NCBI RefSeq assembly: GCF_000013365.1
Contig: NC_007778.1
Location: 5,008,501 to 5,072,500 of the forward strand
Reading direction: 5' to 3'
Length of the DNA: 64,000 nucleotides
Source of the DNA: Rhodopseudomonas palustris HaA2
Lineage (GTDB): Bacteria; Pseudomonadota; Alphaproteobacteria; Rhizobiales; Xanthobacteraceae
Below, one piece after another: positions 16,048 through 22,983 of the stretch (the stretch's first letter is position 1; the number at the start of each line of letters is the position of its first letter). Below the pieces are notes generated by a model, which was given only the letters and a program-made list of their open reading frames with translations, had not been told where the DNA came from and did not search any database. A program made the translations under genes and the position numbers.

Positions 16048-17184
16048 ATGCTGATGAAGAGATTGATGGTGGCGATCGGGCTTGCGCTCGCTGCGCCGGT
16101 GGCGGCCGATGCGCAGAACATCGTGATCGGCGCCAGCATCCCCGATACCGGGCCGGCCGCCGCGCCCGCGATATGGCAGCGGTGGGGTTACCAGCTGGCG
16201 CTCGACGAGGCCAATGCGGCGGGCGGCGTGCTCGGCAAGAAAGTCGAGATGCTCGCCTACGACAACCGCTGCAATCCGTCCGAAGCGGTGAACGTCGCCA
16301 ACAAGCTGATCGAGGCCAAAGTCGTCGCCATCGTCGGCGCGCATTGTTCGTCGGCGACGCTCGCCACGATGCCGTTGATCGCCGCGGCGAAGATTCCGCT
16401 GGTGGACGGCATCGCGTCGAGCCCGAAGATCACCGATCTGTCCGGCGTCGGCGGCAACGAATGGACGTTCCGCATCAACCCCTCCGACGACGACATGATG
16501 AACGCGCTCGGCATCTATCTGAGCGGCAGCTCGAAGATCAAGCGTGTGGCCATATTGGGCGAGGACACCGACTTCGGACGCGGCGGCGCCGCGGCCTTCG
16601 CGGCGGTCGCCAAGAAGCACGGACTCGAGGTGATCTCGACCGACTTCCACCCGCAGAGCTATCCGGACTTCACCGCGCTGCTGACGCGTATCCAGCAGAG
16701 CAAGCCGGACGCGATCGCGATCTTCCAGCTCGCCGGCGATCAGCTCAACTTCCTGCGCAATGCGATGCAGCTCGGCGTGCGGATTCCGTTCATCGGCCGT
16801 TTCGACCCCGGCGGCAACAATCTGCAGATCATCCAGGCCGGCGGCATGGAGGGTTCGATCACCGCGTGGACCTACAGCTATCTGGTCGATACGGCCGCCA
16901 ACAAGGCCTTCGCCGCGGAGATCGAGAAGCGCCACAAGACAACGCCGGTGCTGCAGACCTGGGCCGGCTACGACGCCATGCGCCTGCTGCTGGCGGCGAT
17001 CAAGAACGCCGGCGCGACCGACCCGACGGCGATCCGCGACGCGATCAAGAAGATCGAGTTCACCAACGTCATGGGGGCCAAAGTCACCTTCGACGACCAC
17101 AACCAGGGTGGCAAGGTCGTGCTGATCGAAGGCGTGGCCGACAAGAAGGTCAAGATCCTGAAGGAAGTCTCGCTGGCGAACTGA
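16048..17184 (+). CDS. livK: Branched-chain amino-acid type ABC transporter substrate-binding protein
   Basis: This 378-residue periplasmic protein has an N-terminal signal peptide (MKRLMVAIGLALAAPVAADAQ, cleavage probably after ADA). The type I periplasmic-binding fold includes IVIGASIPDTGPAAAPA and the conserved EDTDFGRGGAAAF. It is the only binding protein in the window and so is likely the partner of livHMGF, although it is encoded 8 kb away in the other operator-bearing operon. No lipobox is seen, so it should be free in the periplasm. Start Met1 or Met3 is possible; GAGAGAGG precedes. Confidence 0.88.
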   Translation: MLMKRLMVAIGLALAAPVAADAQNIVIGASIPDTGPAAAPAIWQRWGYQLALDEANAAGGVLGKKVEMLAYDNRCNPSEAVNVANKLIEAKVVAIVGAHCSSATLATMPLIAAAKIPLVDGIASSPKITDLSGVGGNEWTFRINPSDDDMMNALGIYLSGSSKIKRVAILGEDTDFGRGGAAAFAAVAKKHGLEVISTDFHPQSYPDFTALLTRIQQSKPDAIAIFQLAGDQLNFLRNAMQLGVRIPFIGRFDPGGNNLQIIQAGGMEGSITAWTYSYLVDTAANKAFAAEIEKRHKTTPVLQTWAGYDAMRLLLAAIKNAGATDPTAIRDAIKKIEFTNVMGAKVTFDDHNQGGKVVLIEGVADKKVKILKEVSLAN

Positions 17185-17337
17185 CCGGCCCCCGACGCTC
17201 GGAGCCCGGCCGGAAAAGTGCCTCGCATTTTTCCGCCGGCCTCCGCCCGCGCAGCAGATCAATCTGCGGGCCATTCCAGCTTCAATTCCGACGGACTACG
17301 CCGCGAGACGCAGCCGCCCATCGGCCGCGCCGCAGCG

Positions 17338-17851
17338 TCACCCGACCCGCACGGTGAATTCGTTGCCGCGACCTTCGTCGATGTCGAGCGACCGGGAGAA
17401 ATAACCATTGGCGGGCGTGCGGACGTAGTCGAGATAATCCTGCGCAAAGGCGTTCTCCCCGAGGATCACCGCGCCGGGCGTCAACCGTGGCTAGATCATT
17501 TTGAGCACCGGCAGATACAGCGAAAACGCGCCGTCGATCGATAGAACATCGACTTCGCCGCCGACGTCCGCGAGCGTGTCGAGCGCATCGCCCTCGCGGA
17601 TCTCGACCAGATCGGCAAGCCCCGCCGCTTCGAGATGCGCCCGCGCCCGCGTCACTTTCGTGGATTCGAGCTCGGAGCCGATCAGCTTGCCGCCGCCATT
17701 GTCGCGAAGCGCAGCCGCAAGGTAGATCCGTCGCACCGGAGGTCTCGACCTGCGCCATCATCCTGGTCATCAGGTCGCGATCGGCCGCGTCGGCGTCGGC
17801 ATGGAGTTTGTCGAGCGTCTGTGCGACGCGCTCGCTGCTCAGCACGGTCAT
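17338..17851 (-). pseudogene. Degraded SAM-dependent O-methyltransferase
   Basis: The N-terminal 40 residues (MTVLSSERVAQTLDKLHADA and on) read in one frame from 17851. The SAM-binding part (IYLAAALRDNGGGKLIGSEL, then a GDALDTL and a DVLSIDGAF segment) continues in another frame from about 17735, so there is a frameshift near 17735. The second frame is then cut by an in-frame TAG at 17491-17493, where relatives usually have Glu (LKMI-stop-PRLTPGAV). After the stop the frame continues to a natural end at 17338 (NGYFSRSLDIDEGRGNEF). Two independent lesions make this a pseudogene of the small O-methyltransferase family. Confidence 0.8.
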
Positions 17852-17939
17852 GAAAGTCCCTTTCGGTGATGCCGAGATCGCTTCGGCCGCGACCCTCGGT
17901 ATGCGTAAAGGGAGACCGCATTGGCGTCATTACGAAGTC

Positions 17940-17957
17940 TGGATAGATAATTATCCA
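17940..17957. promoter_or_regulatory. AT-rich inverted repeat between two gene remnants
   Basis: TGGATA-N6-TATCCA, a perfect 6-bp inverted repeat in the 136-bp gap between the divergent methyltransferase and AraC remnants. It is probably a relic of their shared operator. Confidence 0.4.
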
Positions 17958-17987
17958 TTTTCGCCAAGCGCCATGGTAGATTGAACG

Positions 17988-18284
17988 ATGCCCATTCTCA
18001 CCGACAGCTCCGTTGCGTCCGACTGGATCGAGCCCGACGAGGTCACGCGCCCGGTCGTCACCTATGGCATGGCGTCGAACAGGGTCGGTTCGTTCGAGAT
18101 CGACATGCACTGCCATACCAAAGCGCAGGCGACTGTTGCGTATCGGACGACTGCCGACTTTCTTCCGCCAACGCAACGCGACAATCCATTACGCCACCAC
18201 CAGTTCAACTCATCCAACAGGTCGGGCCCGCGTGCGCGATCAGCGCACGCTCAACCCGTCACGCCGCCCAATCGGTCACCATAA
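17988..18284 (+). pseudogene. Truncated AraC-type regulator (N-terminal cupin part only)
   Basis: The first ~47 residues (SDWIEPDEVTRPVVTYGMAS, then VGSFEIDMHCHTKAQ) look like the start of the cupin sensor domain of AraC-family regulators, with a His-x-His metal-type motif. After about 18130 the similarity stops and the remaining 50 residues are low complexity and unrelated. No helix-turn-helix domain is present. The open frame also overlaps the vapC end on the other strand. I read it as the 5' stub of a deleted regulator that faced the methyltransferase pseudogene. Confidence 0.55.
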
Positions 18285-18663
18285 GCCCGGGCACGCGTTC
18301 GAACTCCCGCCGGTTGGCGGTGACCAGGATCGCGCCGCGGGCGCGCGCCTGCGCGGCGATGAGCACATCATAGAAACCGATCGGCACGCCTTGCACCTCG
18401 AGATTGGCCCGGATGTCGCCCGCCTCGGCTGCATCCTCCTCGCCGAACGGCAGAATGGTGACTCCGGGCGCGAGAAACTCACCCAGCAAGGCCTCCATCT
18501 GTACCCGCCGATGACTCTTGGCGTAGCCATAGCGCAATTCGAACAGCGCGATCACCGGCAAGGCGACGGGCACAACGCCGATGGTTTCCCGAAATCGCGC
18601 TTCTAGTTGGGGGGCACGGCCATTGATGATGCCGATGACAACATTCGTATCGAGGCAGATCAT
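18259..18663 (-). CDS. vapC: PIN-domain toxin of a VapBC pair
   Basis: This 134-residue PIN ribonuclease starts MICLDTNVVIGIING, with the first catalytic Asp at position 5. Further acidic residues lie in ALFELRYGYA (Glu near 44) and in GFYDVLIAAQA (Asp near 99), with the C-terminal ILVTANRREFERVPGL typical of VapC. It would cleave specific RNAs when freed from its antitoxin. The start is two bases after the vapB stop. Length and motifs are intact, so it is probably functional despite the decayed surroundings. Confidence 0.9.
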   Translation of the reverse strand: MICLDTNVVIGIINGRAPQLEARFRETIGVVPVALPVIALFELRYGYAKSHRRVQMEALLGEFLAPGVTILPFGEEDAAEAGDIRANLEVQGVPIGFYDVLIAAQARARGAILVTANRREFERVPGLMVTDWAA

Positions 18664-18665
18664 AC

Positions 18666-18986
18666 TCAATCGATCCCGAAATCTTCGGGCTGGACCGACG
18701 GATCGTCCGGCATGCCATCGGCGAGGAAATCTCGCGCGCCGAGTGCATCCAGCCGCGCGCGCCAAGCGGCGTAATCGAACGGTTTCTTCTCCATCGGCTC
18801 CAGGATCACCTTGTCGCCGACCCGGCGGACGCGCACCTCGGTGCCCTCGAAGCGGAACTCCTTGGGCAGCCGCACGGCCTGGCTGCGGCCATGCATGAAA
18901 AGCTTCGCGGTCGCCGGCGCGTCCGGTCCGGGCGCTCCCTTGGCGTTGCGACGTGCAGTGCCGGACTTGCTGGCGGGTGAAGACAT
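18666..18986 (-). CDS. vapB: AbrB/VapB-type antitoxin
   Basis: A 106-residue protein. The AbrB-like DNA-binding part ([19 protein letters not shown], residues about 26-45) is followed by a C-terminal toxin-binding tail rich in acidic and aromatic residues. The N-terminal 25 residues are an extra, low-complexity extension; a later start is possible. It would neutralise VapC and repress its own operon. Confidence 0.88.
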   Translation of the reverse strand: MSSPASKSGTARRNAKGAPGPDAPATAKLFMHGRSQAVRLPKEFRFEGTEVRVRRVGDKVILEPMEKKPFDYAAWRARLDALGARDFLADGMPDDPSVQPEDFGID

Positions 18987-19024
18987 CGGCGGCCCTCAAG
19001 ATTGGTATTCACCATTGATATCTA

Positions 19025-19456
19025 TCATGCGACCAGCGCATCGGTCAATTCGTCCAGAAGGCCGGGCAGCCGCGCACCGAACAGCGCCCGCGCCTTGACG
19101 ATACCGCCGCGCGCAGAAAACTCCGGGGCATCCATCATGTCTTCGGGGCGGATTTCGATGTTGACGCCGACATGATCGCGGATCGCCGTCAGCCAGGCCC
19201 GTTGCTCATCCGTATAGCTTCGCCCGGCCTTCTCCTCGCGGCCGAGCCAGAGGTTGAACCGGCCGGCCACGACCGAGGGCAAGGAGTCCAGCGACTCAGC
19301 CTCGCCGAGGGCGTAGCGCACCAGCATGACGATGTCAGCAAGCGTGCCGGCGACCAGGCGTTCGGTGTCGGCCCGCGAGGTCTCGAACGCCGATGCTTCC
19401 TCGTCCTCCTGGGGCAGCTCCTTGCCGGTCAGCATTGCGCGATGGCTTGCCGCCAA
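19025..19456 (-). pseudogene. C-terminal remnant of type I restriction enzyme HsdR
   Basis: The 143 residues match the C-terminal end of type I restriction R subunits: YTDEQRAWLTAIRDHVGVNI, then a segment ending KARALFGARLPGLLDELTDAL. The helicase and nuclease domains that should precede are absent, and upstream sequence does not continue the frame. No hsdM or hsdS is present. It is therefore a leftover of a lost restriction system, next to a toxin-antitoxin pair, as is common in defence-type accessory regions. Confidence 0.65.
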
Positions 19457-19481
19457 CGGCCCGCCACGCGCATCTGCGCAT

Positions 19482-19652
19482 TCACTCCGTTTGCTCGGCG
19501 CGTTTGCAAACCTTGTCGGTTCTTACGACGACGCCGATCTCCGTGCCGCACTTGGGACAGACCAGTTCGAGAACCTCATAGCCCGGGCGCAGTGGACTGT
19601 TCAGCAAGCTCTTGATAGCTTGACACAAGTCGCAACATTCTTTGTCTCGCAT
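19482..19652 (-). CDS. Possible 56-residue zinc-ribbon protein
   Basis: A short open frame from ATG 19652 contains MRDKECCDLC at the N-terminus and LVCPKCGTEIGVVV in the middle, a C-x-x-C pair arrangement typical of small zinc ribbons. No clear ribosome binding site precedes it. It ends 25 bp before the HsdR remnant on the same strand and may be another fragment of the same decayed island. Function unknown. Confidence 0.35.
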   Translation of the reverse strand: MRDKECCDLCQAIKSLLNSPLRPGYEVLELVCPKCGTEIGVVVRTDKVCKRAEQTE

Positions 19653-19656
19653 CAGT

Positions 19657-20136
19657 CGATCCAGAATTGTGACGAACTCGCATACGGCAATTTGAATGAT
19701 CCTTCGATTGGGGAAATCCTGACGACGAGATCTGCTTCAGATTCCTGCCGCTCGACGTCGGTCGTCGCGCGCCGTTGCGAAGGTCGATGCCGCCGCAGGC
19801 GTCTCGGGGCCGATTGAAGCGGGATATCCTGACGTTGTTTCGTCGTTTCAGGGATCAAACGGACCGTCGGACAGCGCGTTCCCAAATTGACCGAGGAACG
19901 CAGCCGGTTAGTCTCGCGTTACTCTCTGAGTTGGGCCGGCGTCGGCGCGATCACCTCAGTCGCACTGGCGGAGTCCGCAATCACGCTCGAAGGTAAGTTC
20001 GGGCGAGACCATCCGGATTCCGCGCCAGTTCCGATCAGAAGCGACTTGCCGCGACCGTGGTTCGGCCGCTGCGAGTATCAATCGAGCGGCTGCGCGTGGC
20101 GCGACGCTCCAGAGTTCTATTTTTTGGGAGTTTGGA
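19657..20136 (+). other. 480-bp gene-free leader of pucBA copy 1
   Basis: No convincing gene. Open frames here are short and without family resemblance. It should contain the promoter and long 5' leader of pucB copy 1. I searched by eye for the TGT-N12-ACA pattern of PpsR/CrtJ sites and found none, in contrast to copy 2. A GGGAG ribosome binding site lies about 10 bp before the ATG at 20137. Confidence 0.5.
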
Positions 20137-20292
20137 ATGGCAGAAGATCTGAACAAGGTTTGGCCGACCGGCCTGACGATCGCGGAGTCGGAAGAACTCC
20201 ACAAGCACGTGATCGACGGAACGCGCGTGTTCGGCGCGATCGCGATCATCGCTCACTTCCTGGCGTATGTTTATTCGCCCTGGCTGCACTGA
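20137..20292 (+). CDS. pucB: LH2-type light-harvesting beta polypeptide, copy 1
   Basis: A 51-residue single-span membrane protein beginning [20 protein letters not shown], with the membrane helix around residues 25-46. His40 ([14 protein letters not shown]) is the expected axial ligand of the B850-type bacteriochlorophyll, and His22 and His24 are also present. With PucA it forms the ring antenna in the intracytoplasmic membrane. It differs from copy 2 (24784-24939) at only about four positions. Twelve bases separate it from pucA, the same spacing as in copy 2. Confidence 0.95.
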   Translation: MAEDLNKVWPTGLTIAESEELHKHVIDGTRVFGAIAIIAHFLAYVYSPWLH

Positions 20293-20304
20293 GGAGTATC
20301 GATC

Positions 20305-20502
20305 ATGAATCAAGGTAAACTCTGGACCGTCGTCAATCCCACCGTCGGCCTGCCGCTGCTTCTCGGCGGCGTGGCGACCATGGCGTTTCTCGTGCACTTC
20401 GCCGTGCTCCAAAACACGACTTGGGTGTCGGCGTTCATGAACGGCAAGGTCGTCGCGGCTGCGCCGGCCCCCGCCGCTCCCGCGGCCCCCGCCAAGAAGT
20501 AG
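20305..20502 (+). CDS. pucA: LH2-type light-harvesting alpha polypeptide, copy 1 (blue-shifted type)
   Basis: This 65-residue protein starts [20 protein letters not shown]. His31 in the membrane helix is the bacteriochlorophyll ligand. Positions 44-45, which are Tyr-Trp in B800-850 complexes and donate hydrogen bonds to the pigment, are Phe-Met here ([11 protein letters not shown]). Loss of these bonds shifts absorption to the blue, as in LH3/LH4-type low-light antennae. The C-terminus carries an Ala/Pro-rich tail ending AKK that copy 2 lacks. Confidence 0.95.
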   Translation: MNQGKLWTVVNPTVGLPLLLGGVATMAFLVHFAVLQNTTWVSAFMNGKVVAAAPAPAAPAAPAKK

Positions 20503-20511
20503 ACACCTCCC

Positions 20512-20545
20512 GGAAGCGGCGGCCTTTTCCGAGGACGCCGCTTCC
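20512..20545 (+). terminator. Hairpin terminator after pucBA copy 1
   Basis: GGAAGCGGCG (20512-20521) pairs with CGCCGCTTCC (20536-20545) around a 14-base loop, 9 bp after the pucA stop, followed by TCTTCG rather than a clean T run. The rest of the gap to 20806 shows no gene. Confidence 0.65.
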
Positions 20546-20806
20546 TCTTCGCTATGGTTGCCGTCACGGCGACGATCTAGGCTCAAGCCGCACTGCCGTG
20601 AGCAGGACCTCCGCACCAGCCGTCGCGTTCTGTCGAACGGTCGCATGGTCGAGGCTTCGAGCCGAGCGGCACGGGATTTCGTGTTCACACGACGTCCTCA
20701 CGATCGCCTCATCCAGTGATTGGACTACGGCGATGCCGCTAGGCGCATCCTTCGTAGCCGTGCAAATCTATCTTGCCATTTCTTCGCTCCGTCGGGACCA
20801 TGAACC

Positions 20807-21325
20807 ATGGATGGTCGAACAACACCCCGCCTGCGCGTCTTCCTGGCCGACGACCACCCGCTCGTGCTCCGCGGCATGAAGATGCTGATCGGGAACGACG
20901 CCGGCCTGGAACTCGTCGGCGACGCCTCCGACGGACCGAGCGCACTCCAGCGCGCGATCGAATTGAAGCCGGATGTCGCGGTCCTCGACCTGTGGATGCC
21001 GGGTCTCAGAGGGCTGGATGTCGCCCGCCAGTTTCTGTCGATCTGCCCGACATCCCGCGTGCTGGTGCTGACGGTCCACGAAGACGCGGCCTATCTGCGC
21101 AAGGTCCTGCAATGTGGCGTGACCGGCTACATTCTCAAACGCTCGGCGACCGACGAGCTCGCTCGCGGCATCCACGCGGTGGCGGCCGGAGGTCTTTATC
21201 TGGATCCGCACTTCCTGGCCGACAGGACCGACGGGGAGTTGATTCTCCGGCAGTCGGCCCGGCGGGTGGGACTCAACCTCTTCATCGAGACCGTCGACAA
21301 TCTGAAGCGGAACAGCATCCACTAG
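20807..21325 (+). CDS. NarL-type response regulator missing its DNA-binding domain
   Basis: A 172-residue protein. The receiver domain (LRVFLADDHPLVLRGMKML; phospho-acceptor Asp in VAVLDLWMPG near residue 62; TGYILKRSATDEL near 115) closely parallels the full-length regulator at 25440-26132. After HAVAAGGLYLDPHF the similarity ends and the last ~35 residues have no LuxR helix-turn-helix. No remnant of that domain is seen in the following 250 bp. The receiver residues are intact, so it could still be phosphorylated and act as a phosphate sink, or it may be a decaying duplicate. It follows pucBA copy 1. Confidence 0.8.
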   Translation: MDGRTTPRLRVFLADDHPLVLRGMKMLIGNDAGLELVGDASDGPSALQRAIELKPDVAVLDLWMPGLRGLDVARQFLSICPTSRVLVLTVHEDAAYLRKVLQCGVTGYILKRSATDELARGIHAVAAGGLYLDPHFLADRTDGELILRQSARRVGLNLFIETVDNLKRNSIH

Positions 21326-21474
21326 CGCGAGTCGCGGCGTGGTCGGCACATCGCCCTTCGGCAGGCCCGGCGAGCCGCTGTCCTGTCATTGTGGAAGCGT
21401 TCGCATGGCGACGCTAACGGCCTTCGCCGGAGTCGTTCGTTTCGTCGTTCGTTGCGGACGGAGCAGCCACGACA

Positions 21475-21512
21475 CGCCGACGTCTCCCCGAACCTTCGGG
21501 GAGACGTCGGCG
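21475..21512. terminator. Bidirectional terminator between the converging regulator and repeat-protein genes
   Basis: A perfect 18-bp inverted repeat: CGCCGACGTCTCCCCGAA, a 2-base loop, then its complement ending at 21512. It lies between the truncated regulator (plus) and the repeat-protein operon (minus), so it can stop transcription from both sides. Confidence 0.8.
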
Positions 21513-21571
21513 CAATGGAGTAACCTGGGAGGTGCGAGCCGGGCGTGACGTTCCCGGCTCGTTGGGTCCAG

Positions 21572-22009
21572 TTACTTCAAGAGTGTCGGCAGACCGAACA
21601 GCGACGAGAACGGTGTCGGCCGGTCGATCAGCAGGGGGCGGCCCGAGAACGACCGATAGGCCCCCTTCTGCTGGAGGATCAGCGGCGTTCCGGACATCGA
21701 CTTGTAGAGTCCGGAAGTTCCGATGAGGAGCGGCATTCCCGAGAACGATCGATAGGCCCCGTTCTGGCTCAGAAGCAGGGGTGTTCCCGAGAACGATCTG
21801 TACGGTCCGGTCGTATTGATCAGCAGCGGCGTCCCCGAGAACGAATAGTACGATTTCAGGGCCGGGAGCAGGATCAGCGAGCCGGAATACGAATGGTACT
21901 CGCCTTTCTGCGCGATGATCAGCGGGGTTCCGGAATACGATTGATAGGAGCCCGACGTGTTCAGGAGCAACGGCGTTCCGGAGAGCGATCGATATTGTTC
22001 GTTCGACAT
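21572..22009 (-). CDS. 16-residue-repeat protein 1 (candidate LH2 gamma-type ribbon subunit), nine units
   Basis: A 145-residue protein that is almost entirely repeat. Eight units of exactly 16 residues start at Tyr6, with consensus Y-x-S-[FYLM]-S-G-T-P-L-L-[LI]-x-x-x-G-x. A degenerate last unit, FSSLFGLPTLLK, follows at 134-145. There is no signal peptide and no membrane helix; hydrophobic LLL patches alternate with polar turns every 16 residues, as expected for a strand undulating along a surface. AAGGAAG lies just before ATG 22009. It is the last gene of a pucB-pucA-pucC-repeat protein operon. R. palustris LH2 is known to carry a ribbon-like gamma chain following the ring; this protein is a good candidate for that family, but I cannot check identity. 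Confidence 0.8.
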   Translation of the reverse strand: MSNEQYRSLSGTPLLLNTSGSYQSYSGTPLIIAQKGEYHSYSGSLILLPALKSYYSFSGTPLLINTTGPYRSFSGTPLLLSQNGAYRSFSGMPLLIGTSGLYKSMSGTPLILQQKGAYRSFSGRPLLIDRPTPFSSLFGLPTLLK

Positions 22010-22064
22010 CGAACTTCCTTTCGGCGAACGGCTGTGGCCATCCGCCTGTGATGGGGACGGTCCA

Positions 22065-22271
22065 CTAGTCCCAGAGATTGAGCAGCAGCGGATAGCCGGA
22101 GAACGACTTGTACTCGCCTTCCTGCTTCAGCAGCAGCGGCATGCCGGAGAACGACTGGTATTCGCCCTCCTGCTTCAGCAGCAGCGGCGTGCCGGAGAAG
22201 CTCTGGTACTCGCCCTTCTGCTCGAGAATCAGCGGCGTGCCGGAGTGTCCTTTGTATTCGCTCATGGTCAA
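22065..22271 (-). CDS. 16-residue-repeat protein 2 (candidate LH2 gamma-type ribbon subunit), four units
   Basis: This 68-residue protein consists of MSE followed by four 16-residue units (YKGHSGTPLILEQKGE, YQSFSGTPLLLKQEGE and two more), ending NLWD without the terminal FSS-GLP unit of the two paralogues. The linkers are strongly charged (KQEGE), unlike the neutral linkers of protein 1. AAGGAA precedes the start. It starts six bases after the stop of repeat protein 3, so the genes are co-transcribed. It probably has the same type of role as its paralogues at a smaller size. Confidence 0.8.
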   Translation of the reverse strand: MTMSEYKGHSGTPLILEQKGEYQSFSGTPLLLKQEGEYQSFSGMPLLLKQEGEYKSFSGYPLLLNLWD

Positions 22272-22277
22272 ATTCCT

Positions 22278-22940
22278 TTACTTGGAGAGCACTGGCAGGC
22301 CCAGCCAGGAGGAGAAGATGGTCGGATTGTTGAGCAGCAGCGGCTCGCCCGAATAGGATTTGTACGGACCGCTGTCGTCCAGCAACAGAGGAGTCCCCGA
22401 GAAGGACTTGTAGGGACCGCTGCTGTCGAGCAGCAGCGGCGTTCCGGAAAACGACTGGTATGGGCCCTTGCTGCTGATCACAAGCGGCGTTCCGGAGAAC
22501 GTCTTGTCGCTGTCGACGAGCAGCCAGTCGCCGGAATAGGATTTGTACTTGCCCGAGGTGTCGAGCAGAGTCTTGGCGTGAATCATGTTGGAGAACGGCG
22601 TCGCTTCGCTCATCTCCATGGCGGCCGAGGCCGACGATTGCACGCTGATCTTGTTCGGACCGTAGCTGTCGAGGATCGTCGTCGCCTTGGCGGCGAAGCC
22701 GAATTCGGCCTGAACCGCGACCACGACGGCGCCCTTCTTGACGTAGTCGGCATAGGTCCGGGCGTCGCCGCGCGACACGTAAGCCCGGCCCATCGCCGCG
22801 ATGATGTCGTCCACCGAACTCGACTTGCCGGCCTGAGTGCCGGTGACGACGGCATATTTGTAGTTGTTCGTCTTCAGGTCGGTTTCCAACGCAGCGAGCT
22901 TGCTGCTGGAATCGTACAACCGGGTGACAATCTGGGTCAT
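22278..22940 (-). CDS. 16-residue-repeat protein 3, with an N-terminal GSP17M/YflT-like domain
   Basis: A 220-residue protein in two parts. Residues 1-115 (MTQIVTRLYDSSSKLAALET at the start, YADYVKKGAVVVAVQAEFGF in the middle, then an AKATTILDSYGP end) resemble the small alpha/beta domain of general stress protein 17M/YflT; this match is by eye. Residues 132-220 are six repeat units, the first two slightly shortened, ending FSSWLGLPVLSK as in protein 1. GGAG lies upstream of ATG 22940. The gene follows pucC by 43 bp. The extra domain may anchor or regulate the ribbon; function not known. Confidence 0.75.
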   Translation of the reverse strand: MTQIVTRLYDSSSKLAALETDLKTNNYKYAVVTGTQAGKSSSVDDIIAAMGRAYVSRGDARTYADYVKKGAVVVAVQAEFGFAAKATTILDSYGPNKISVQSSASAAMEMSEATPFSNMIHAKTLLDTSGKYKSYSGDWLLVDSDKTFSGTPLVISSKGPYQSFSGTPLLLDSSGPYKSFSGTPLLLDDSGPYKSYSGEPLLLNNPTIFSSWLGLPVLSK

Positions 22941-22983
22941 AGTTACTCCGTTTCAGTCTCAGGGCGGAGAGAGCCGCCCTGCA

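Noticed and set aside
14772-16139. A 455-residue minus-strand open frame opposite the threonine-aldolase-like gene
   Set aside because: The composition is typical of an antisense shadow, and the PLP enzyme on the other strand has intact motifs and a promoter.
17282-17851. A 189-residue protein from the single open frame at the methyltransferase locus
   Set aside because: Only its first ~40 residues resemble methyltransferases. The rest is an out-of-frame Arg-rich read of the pseudogene.
21572-22940. A CRISPR-like array suggested by regularly spaced short repeats
   Set aside because: The period is 48 bp and strictly in frame, the repeats vary at wobble positions, and the units are continuous coding sequence without unique spacers. 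They are protein repeats.
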